From assembly GCA_963921195.1 (NCBI GenBank), contig OY992539.1, forward strand, positions 102,928,964-102,992,963: DNA of 64,000 bases, written 5' to 3'. The stretch comes from Pegoplata infirma (taxonomy: Eukaryota > Arthropoda > Insecta > Diptera > Anthomyiidae). The notes under the pieces are model-generated. The model saw only the letters and a program-made list of their open reading frames with translations. It had not been told where the DNA came from and made no database searches. This document shows, one piece after another, positions 56,590 to 64,000 of the stretch (the stretch's first letter is position 1; the number at the start of each line of letters is the position of its first letter). The translations under genes and the position numbers were made by a program.

Positions 56590-57426
56590 TTTTGGTTTCC
56601 ATTTTTTTAAAAAATTCTTTCAGAATTACAATTTAAAAAAGTCCAATTGAAATTCCAAAACCTTATTGAATTTCCAAAAATCTTGTTTGGGCTTTATCAA
56701 TAAAATGATAATTTTTCTGAATTTCATTTGGGTTTTTCTTACTTTCAATTGTTCTCTTCTGAACTTTAATGAGGCTTTTCTGAATTACGTTTGGGATCTT
56801 TTTTAAATTTTCATTGGTTTTTTGTGAAATTTGTGTGGCTTTTCCGAATTTCAATTCACATTTTCTGAATTTTGGTAACACTTGTCTATGCTTTATTTTG
56901 GGCATTTATAATTTCCACTGGGATTTTGTGAATTTATATTGCGAATTCTAAATTGCAATTTCAATTGGAAAGCTATAGCATACAATGAAATATACGTTTT
57001 ATAATTGTTATCATTATTGCAATCAATCTTTTTCTTTTATGTTAGTTATATAATCACTTTCTGCAATGGAAATGTTTTTAAATATTTTGCTACAACTCCT
57101 TGCGGATATATAATTTGCAAATTTTTAATTTTAAACAACACATTACAATTTATTAAAAATTAATTTTAGAACAAAAGCACCTATGTGTATTATATTTGTT
57201 CTATTTACATTTAAAAAGTCCGAAACAAAATCACCTATGTGTAGTTTTTTGTTAAATTCTTGTACCAAGATTTTGGATTTTTTTCAACGCGTAATATTTT
57301 TAAATGGGCTAAGGAAAATTAAAAAAAATGTACTTTAAAAATATGTTGCGAATAGGCAAAATAAAACGGTTTATTTGCTCTCCTGAACACTTCATGAAAA
57401 ACACATAGGTGTTTCGGTCGGCGCAC
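56590..57426. repeat. Degenerate TTTCTGAATTTCAATTGGG words and AT-rich DNA
   Basis: From 56615 to about 56975, words like TTCTGAATTTCAATT and TTTCTGAATTACGTTTGGG repeat irregularly every 25-35 bp. From 57170 to 57420 the motif CACCTATGTGT appears three times (57179, 57228, and inverted at 57407). No gene. Confidence 0.45.
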
Positions 57427-58934
57427 CGACGATATCGAATTTTTAAAAATTGGTAGTTTGATCCTTTACTCAAACTTCTTTTACTAATAACTTCTTTAAT
57501 AATGGTCCAAATTTATTTTTTTTTTCAAAATTTTTGTTTTTTACGTACTTTTAAAAAAAAAAATCCCAAAAAATTCTTAAAAGTTTTAAAATTTAATTCT
57601 CATTTTTAAAAATGTTTGTACTCTTCGATTTTTTTAAAATTTTTTTGTGTAAAACTTCTATCGATTCTACAAATTTTTTGCCCAGGAGTATTGTGAAATA
57701 ACGATTATTACTATTTTTTAAAATTTTTTGGAAACAACCCAGCAGAAATTTTTTATGAACTGGCAGTAGCTTTTGGAAAGGAAACTTGAGTCAAGGAGCG
57801 CATCCAAACCTGCTGAATTCATGCATGATTCTCTAAGGCGATGTCACACTTTAGAGCGCTAGTTGGATACACATAAAAAGCGCTCTTAAGATGCACTGAA
57901 ATCAGGTGTGTTTAAAGCGCTGATTAAAGCAATATAATGATGCAGTAAATTCATGTATCTTTTCAGAGCTGATTTTAGCTGAAAACCTACTTAGGAAGTG
58001 GAGATAGGGCTTATGTATGTTTTAAAAAAATGTTGTAGGGTAAGAATAAATGGGGGTCGGTCTCTCTAATGACCCCTCTCGGACGCACCATTGGACCGGT
58101 AGAAGCTGATTTAATAAAACAAGTTTACAAAAAATAAAAAAAATTGTATGGGGACCGCCTCAACAATTAGAGATAGAGGGTAGGTCTGTTCAGAGAAAAT
58201 GTTTGGACTAAAAAAATATTGTAGGTCGGTCATACATTTTGTTGCTCTAAGGGCACTATTAGGGCAGTTAGAGCGGTTGGAGCAAATATTAAAAAATGTC
58301 GTTTTGTGTGGGAGCCCCCTTAGAAATTGGAGAGGGTATTAGTTTGTTCCAAAGAAATGTTAAGACGTAAAAATTAATGGGGGTCGGTCTAGGAAATTAT
58401 CCCTCTATGTCGCCATATTGAAGCAGTAGAAATGATTTTAAGATTGGAAAATTACAATAAAATTTTTTCAAAAAATTTTAAGAAATAGTTATAATCGTTA
58501 TCCCACGATACTTTTGGGCAAAAAATTTGTAGAATCGATAGAAGTTTTACAAAAAAAAATTTCAAAAAAATCGAAGAGTACAAAAATTTTCAAAAATGAG
58601 ATTTAAATGTTAAAACTTAAAAATCGCATACTAGAGCGCTTTAAAGATTTTTTTGAAAATTTTTTTTTTTAAAGTACGTAAAAAAACAAAAATTTTGAAA
58701 AAAAAAATAGAAATTGAAATTTGGACCATTATTGAAAAAGTTATGAATAAAAGAAGTTTGAGTAAAGGAACAAACTATCAATTTTTAAAAATTCGATGTC
58801 TTTTGAACGGGTCATCAAAAAAATCTGAAAATTTACCACGAAGGAGTTTTCGAAGGGTACTAAAAACTGTAAACAAATTGGGAAAATCTAAAAAAAAAAA
58901 TTTTCAAAGTATCCGATTTGACATGGAATGCCCC
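57427..58934. mobile_element. Foldback element related to FB, left end worn
   Basis: Inverted arms: ATCGAATTTTTAAAAATTGG...TTACTCAAACTTCTTTTA (from about 57432) mirrored by TAAAAGAAGTTTGAGTAAAG...CAATTTTTAAAAATTCGATG (to about 58798), extending to about 57730 and 58480. The right end is GACATGGAATGCCCC followed by ATATATAAT of a HINE, identical in tip and target to FB copies 1 and 2. The middle repeats GGGGTCGGTCT, GAAATTATCCCTCTATG. The 100-codon frame at 58653-58955 is an arm translation. Confidence 0.75.
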
Positions 58935-59507
58935 ATATATAATATTGATCCATGATAGAATCTAAGACATTCTAGCGATGTCCGTCCGTCCGTCCTTCCG
59001 TCCATCTGTAGAAATAATGATGCAGTCTAAACTAAAAGAGCTAGACACCTGAAATTGGGAGAATATCCCTTATGTTACTGGTAAGGTTAAGTTCGAAGAT
59101 GGGCAAAATGGGACAACGGGGAAAAAGTTCCCCCTTGAAGAACTAAAACGACCCCTGAAAAATATGATATTTTTACGAGTTTTTTTATTTTTGCTTAACA
59201 AATGTAACATTTGTATGCCATATTATGTTCATAGACCTACGCTTGGACCAAGGGGGTTAGAAAATTAGATTTTTTTCAGGCCGCCCCCTTTGGGGCGTGG
59301 TTATAGAAATTAATTAAAAATAACGATAAAAATATATTATTTAAGCGTAAACATATACAGAGGGGGTACAGGTGTCTCCCACCAACTCCGCCGACCTTCC
59401 CCCCCACCAAAAAAAAAGACGCCCCTGCGATTTTTTTTTTTTAATTTTATACGTGTTGGAGGGTATAAAAGATTCGGCACAGCCGAATTTAGCACTCTTA
59501 CTTGTTT
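58935..59507 (+). mobile_element. HINE/DINE-1-like element, family A, 5' part lost
   Basis: Starts inside (TA)n directly after the foldback, then ATTGATCCATGATAGAATCT, GTCCGTCCGTCCTTCCGTCC, family A body, a G-rich tract, TTGGAGGGTATAAAAGATTC, hairpin ATTCGGCACAGCCGAAT, ACTCTTACTTGTT. The left third (TATACCC tip to TA tract) is absent, together with the FB left tip, so one deletion probably removed both. Confidence 0.8.
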
Positions 59508-59526
59508 AATCTATTTTTAATTCTAT

Positions 59527-60075
59527 TACCGATTTTCAGCATATTGTTTATAGTATATGGTTTTTTGGCTGTAACTCGTTGACTAATTGATATTTTTTCA
59601 ATCTGTAAAAGCCAAACTTTTGCTAGAGACCAGTCCAACAAAAAAAAAATTTACTAAAAGGGCATCCCTAAGGAATAGTGGACAAACAAAAGCTATGTTA
59701 TACGGACCATCATAATGGAAATCGCGAAAACCCGTTTTTTGAAACTTAAACTATTAACTGACAAAAAATTTTGCCAAAAAAATTTTTCATTTGCAAAAGT
59801 TATCTTAACAAAAACTATAATAACACTGTGAGACAAATTGTAGGGGTCAGTGATCGGCGGAAGTTCTGCTTACTGGGGAAAGTTATATCGATAAAAAAAA
59901 AATTCTTTTTTTTCATGCTTTTTGAAAATATTTTGCTTCATTAGCACCACAAAAATTTTCTAATTCCATTTTTAAAAAAATTTTAATTGTTGGCTTTTAC
60001 AGATTGAAAAAATATCAATTAGTCGACGAGTTATTGCTAAAAACCCATATAAACAATATGCTGAAAATCGGCAAT
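59527..60075. repeat. Inverted repeat of about 80-bp arms (foldback relic)
   Basis: CCGATTTTCAGCATATTGTT...TTTTTTCAATCTGTAAAAGCC on the left is mirrored by GGCTTTTACAGATTGAAAAA...AACAATATGCTGAAAATCGG on the right. The middle is AT-rich. No TSD determined. Confidence 0.65.
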
Positions 60076-60220
60076 TGACTGTAAAGTTCGAAGGTCGATT
60101 AAAAAAAGTTCGACATAACATAAACAAACGCCGCGATACGGGTCTTCTAATTTATCCTCTATTTTCCCCCTCACTTTCAGAATCGACCTAACTTTTGCTA
60201 ACCTGAATTTGTTCCACAGT

Positions 60221-60314
60221 GTTATTTGTGACTTATACCGTATAATTTTACAGAAGTATGGTTTTTGTAGTTAGTTATTCAAAAAAATTTATATTTTTAC
60301 TCCACAAAATAATA

Positions 60315-60345
<31 letters not shown>

Positions 60346-60464
60346 TAAAAATAAAAATTACTGAAAAATATGTTGTTTCAAATGATATATAAGTAATCCG
60401 TTAAAAAAAACGATTGTTTTAAATTTTTTTTTCAGTTGAATTTACTTACAAAATATTTTGAGTG
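60221..60464. mobile_element. 3' half of a CACCCAGAAAAG-family MITE with (AAAAT)n
   Basis: Matches the right half of 37853-38264 from TTATTTGTGACT through ATACCGTATAATTTTACAGA to AAAATATTTTGAGTG, followed by TA. An (AAAAT)n tract at 60312-60359 has expanded within it. It starts almost where the half copy at 18474-18660 stops. Confidence 0.65.
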
Positions 60465-60765
60465 TATATAATAGTCTGTATAAAAATTAAGCTGTCCCGT
60501 ATTTTTTCGTTTGGCGAAATTCCTGTTAGTTATACGGACTTTCCCGAAAGTCCTTATTTTTTCATAAGGTGGCAACACTTTTTTAAATTTGAGATTGGGC
60601 ATTTAAAAAAACAGGTAACTATTATTTTTTCCTGCTCATTCCCATATTCAAGTTTCAGGGCAATCGGTGGGTGCCCTGTGTAAGACCTTCCTTGTTAGTA
60701 AAATGTATATTTCAAAAACAGCACATTGTATTCACTTTTTTCTGATTTTTATACCCTCCACTCTA

Positions 60766-63067
60766 CACCATTTACAGATGTTATTCGAAAAAGATCAATT
60801 GTAATTCGAAGATTCTATTTGTAATTCAAAGATTCCATTTGTAATTCGAAGATTCCATTTGTAATTCGAAGATTCCATTTGTAATTCGAATACTCCAATT
60901 GTAATTCGAAGATTCCATTTGTAATTCGAAGATTCCATTTGTAATTCGAAGATTCCAATTGTAATTCGAAAAAGATCAATTGTAATTCGAAAAAGATCAA
61001 TTGTAATTCGAAAAAGATCAATTGTAATTCGTAAAAGATCAATTGTAATTCGTAAAAGATCAATTGTAATTCGAAGATTCCAATTGTAATTCGAAAAATA
61101 TCAACTGTATTTCCATTGATATTTTTCGAATTACAATTGGAATCTTTGAATTACAATTGATCTTTTACGAATTACAATTGATCTTTTGATCCATTGATAT
61201 TTTTCGAATTACAATTGGAATCTTCGAATTACAATTGATCTTTTACGAATTACAATTGATCTTTTACGAATTACAATTGATCTTTTTCGAATTAAAATTG
61301 ATCTTTTTCGAATTACAATTGATCTTTTTTGAATTACGATTGGAATCTTCGAATTACAAATGGAATCTTCGAATTACAAATGGAATCTTCGAATTACAAT
61401 TGAAGTATTCGAATTTCAAATGGAATCTTCGAATTACAAATAGAATGTTCGAATTACAATTGATCTACACCATTTACAGATGTAATTCGAAAAAGATCAA
61501 TTGTAATTCGAAGATTCTATTTGTAATTCGAAGATTCCATTTGTAATTCGAAGATTCCATTTGTAATTCGAAGATTCCATTTGTAATTCGAATACTCCAA
61601 TTGTAATTCGAAGATTCCATTTGTAATTCGAAGATTCCAATTGTAATTCGAAAAAGATCAATTGTAATTCGAAAAAGATCAATTGTAATTCGAAAAAGAT
61701 CAATTGTAATTCGAACAAGTGAGAGTGTTACATTCGGCTGTGCCGAATCTTTCATACCCTCCAAAATGTCAAAAAACTATATAAAAAAAATCCAGGGGCG
61801 TCTTTTTTTTTGGGGGGGGGGGGTTTGGTGGGAGACGTTAGGGGGCACCTTCCCCCTGCGATTTTTAACTTCTTCTGAGATAAGAATGTTGCATTTGCTT
61901 AGCAAAAGTACAAAAAACCCTGCAAAAAATGCGTATTTTCTTGGGTTGTTTTAGTTCTCCAAGGGGGAACTTTTTTCCCCTTGGTCCGATTTTGCCCATT
62001 TCCGAACTTAACCTGCCTAGGAATATAAGACATATTTGTACCAAACTTCGGAAGTCTAGCTCGTTTATTTTGGACTGTATCGTGTCTTCTACAGACGGAC
62101 AGACGGACAGACGGACAGACGGACGGACGGACGGACATCGCTAGCATGTCTTAGAATCGATCGCTGATCAATAATATATATACTTTATGGGGTCCTAGAC
62201 CGATATTTCGATGCGTTACACACGGAATGACAAAGTGAGTATACCCCCATACTGTGGTTGGAGGGTATAAAAAGATCAATTGTAATTCGTAAAAGATCAA
62301 TTGTAATTCGAAAAAGATCAATTGTAATTCGAAGATTCCATTTGTAATTCGAAGATTCCATTTGTAATTCGAAGATTCCATTTGTAATTCGAAGATTCCA
62401 ATTGTAATTCGAAAACCAACGAGTAAAATCGTTTCTTACGCCTTTAAAAACATTGTGTATTGTTGATTTACTCGTTGGTTTTCGAATTACAATTGGAATC
62501 TTCGAATTTCAAATGGAATCTTCGAATTACAAATGGAATCTTCGAATTACAATTGATCTTTTTCGAATTACAACTGATCTTTTACGAATTACAATTTATC
62601 TTTTTCGAATTACAATTGATCTCTTACGAATTACAATTGATCTTTTTCGAATTACAATTGATCTTTTTCGAATTACAATTGATCTTTTTCGAATTACAAT
62701 TGATCTATTTCGAATTACAATTGATCTTTTTCGAATTACAATTGATCTTTTACGAATTACAATTGATCTTTTACGAATTACAATTGATCTTTTTCGAATT
62801 ACAATTGATCTTTTTCGAATTACAATTGATCTTTTTCGAATTACAATTGATCTTTTTCGAATTACAATTGGAATCTTCGAATTACAAATGGAATCTTCGA
62901 ATTACAATTGGAGTATTCGAATTACAAATGGAATCTTCGAATTACAAATGGAATCTTCGAATTACAAATGGAATCTTCGAATTACAAATAGAATCTTCGA
63001 ATTACAATTGATCTTTTTCGAATTACATCTGTAAATGGTGTATTTCGAATTACATCTGTAAATAGTG
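60766..63067. mobile_element. TA-flanked array element with TTCGAATTACAATTGATC words
   Basis: TA on both sides (60764-60765, 63068-63069); tips CACCATTTACAGATGT and ACATCTGTAAATAGTG. Almost all of it is a tandem run of two alternating words, GAATTACAATTGATCTTTTT and GAATTACAAATGGAATCTTC, or their complements, switching strand near 61120 and 62435. Internal copies of the tip (61466-61490, 63025-63042) suggest two or more fused elements. Contains a family A HINE. Long frames of up to 193 codons are pure repeat translations (FELQLI/FRITID) and not genes. Confidence 0.85.
61715..62269 (-). mobile_element. HINE/DINE-1-like element, family A, with readable insertion point
   Basis: Complete 555-bp copy (hairpin ATTCGGCTGTGCCGAAT, GTCY tract 62092-62136, (TA)n, TTGGAGGGTATA). 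It splits one array word: ...AATTCGA, element, AAAAGATCAATTG..., and removing it restores the word exactly with no duplication. It therefore entered between two A (T-T on the other strand), which is the target described for Helentrons/HINEs. Confidence 0.88.
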
Positions 63068-63687
63068 TAGTGATAGAGGGTATATATAAGTTTGTCATTC
63101 CGTTTGTAACTCATCAAAATATCGGTCTGGGATACCATAAAGTATATATATTAATGATTCCCGATCGATTTAAAGACATTCTATATAGAGATGTCCGTCT
63201 GTCTGTGGAAATGGTGATCACGGCCAAAATATTACACGGAGATAACTTAAACTTTACATATTTATTGGAAGTTCTCCCGAAAAGTTTGGTGTTGCATTTG
63301 AGCGATATCGGTTCAGCGGTTTAAAAGTTATGAACGAAAATGAAAGGACATCTCAAAAATTTTAGTACATTCAACATAACCTAAAAATAGAAAATGCATT
63401 AATTCGGCTGCTGGTTGACTTACATATGTGAACATAATTGAACACTAAATGATATTTAAACAACTTCAAACATATTTTTTAACAAAAAAAAGAAAAAAAT
63501 AGCGGGTTTTTTTTACCCAATTTTTTTTCCCGGAGATTTTTTCAATTTTTTTTTTTTTAAGTAATTTCCTTTTTAATAAAGTTTTTGCAATAATCTCTTT
63601 GAAATTGTAGAAGGTATCACTACATTCGGCAAGGCCGAATTTAACCTTTTTACTTGTTTTTTTTTCAATAATGCACACAGGGTCAGC

Positions 63688-64000
63688 ATGATCCAATTCC
63701 GGCCAAAAGTCTTTATCGTTGTTGGATCCGTCTGAAAATGTGCTTCTAAGTAGATGAATTTGAGGTCGCTGATTTCAAAATTTAGCTAAAAACCAAAAAA
63801 ATCAAAATGACGGATCCAATACGGCGGACATTTTTTTTTTTAAATTGTCCGACTGAATAAGAATTGTTACTCCAAATTTTGAAAAACAAAATGGCGGACT
63901 AAATATGCTTCTTAAAGTTTAAAGAATGATCCAACTCCGGCCAAAAGTCTTTATCGTTGTTGGATCCGGCTGAAAATGTGCTTCTAGAGTATTTCTCGGT
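63688..64000. repeat. Tandem repeat of about 238 bp, continuing past the window
   Basis: ATGATCCAATTCCGGCCAAA at 63688 recurs as ATGATCCAACTCCGGCCAAA at about 63926. The next about 60 bp match as well (CTTTATCGTTGTTGGATCCG, CTGAAAATGTGCTTCTA). Only one full unit and the start of a second are visible. Confidence 0.7.

Larger units (their letters stand above)
60750..63657 (+). mobile_element. HINE/DINE-1-like element, family C, split by a long array element
   Basis: TATACCCTCCACTCTA at 60750 and TAGTGATAGAGGGTATATAT at 63068 are the two sides of one site. The body follows with (TA)n, GATGTCCGTCTGTCTG and TTCGGCAAGGCCGAATT, ending TTACTTGTT at about 63657. The uninterrupted family C copy at 30553-31170 shows the joined form. 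The (GTCY)n tract is short here. Confidence 0.8.

Noticed and set aside
62453..63034. 193-codon frame with repeated FRITID / FELQLI peptide, resembling a repeat protein
   Set aside because: It is the translation of a nucleotide word array. Equivalent frames occur on both strands and in neighbouring arrays, with no promoter or homology.

Overview
The window reads as a repeat-dense, AT-rich stretch of an animal nuclear genome, most probably a higher (schizophoran or calyptrate) fly. The basis is about ten copies of a dispersed element with a (GTCY)n tract next to a conserved TAGCGATGTCC-like core, a (TA)n tract, opposed TATACCCTCCA tips and a terminal hairpin. This architecture matches the dipteran mini-me / DINE-1 (Helentron-associated, HINE) repeats. 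I found no intact host gene, rRNA gene, functional tRNA or CRISPR array. Almost every short open frame lies inside a repeat or in low-complexity DNA.

Two degenerate coding relics are recognisable. One is a DDE/RNase H-like transposase-type gene (53503-56501) with a frameshift, a 1.4-kb nested insertion and a premature stop. The other is a jockey/CR1-like reverse transcriptase C-terminal fragment (42943-43505).

The rest is a stack of mostly non-autonomous elements, many with exact target-site duplications (TSDs). Elements with 8-bp TSDs and hAT-like tips lie at 4087-5559, 6604-7412, 12480-12807, 15185-15394, 26561-28098, 36108-36660, 39144-40370, 51125-52369 and 51316-51712. There is a piggyBac-like element (TTAA; 42576-44307) inside a TTA-flanked Harbinger-like element (42339-44741). 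A Transib-like element (47384-50761) has a 5-bp TSD and, at both ends, a tip resembling a V(D)J recombination signal with a 23-bp spacer. Two large foldback elements (21041-23398, 31357-33390) and a relative (to 58934) all sit in the (TA)n tract of HINE copies. Many TA-flanked MITEs begin with CAC.

Layout: 1-640 and 46987-52440 are two inverted copies of a TA-flanked MITE that carries a tRNA-like segment. 752-1548 and 52645-53235 are two motif-array elements sharing a GC-rich hairpin core. 2.9-12.8 kb holds HINE copies with nested insertions and tandem arrays. 14.8-18.3 kb holds CACTCAAAA-tipped MITEs. 18.7-24.9 kb is a satellite-like inverted structure split by a HINE carrying a foldback. 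26.5-34.1 kb holds a hAT element, HINEs and a foldback. 37.7-40.6 kb is a tandem duplication whose copies carry different insertions. 42.3-46.1 kb holds the Harbinger/piggyBac nest and a CTAGTTC-array element. 57.4-63.7 kb holds a foldback, HINEs and a 2.3-kb GAATTACAATTG array.

The most unusual pattern is modularity. Elements with shared tips (CACTCAAAA, CCCAGCAAAAC, or hAT-like) have interiors made of one short, often palindromic word repeated on both strands, with a different word in each family. The nesting supplies a relative chronology that can be read directly from the sequence.
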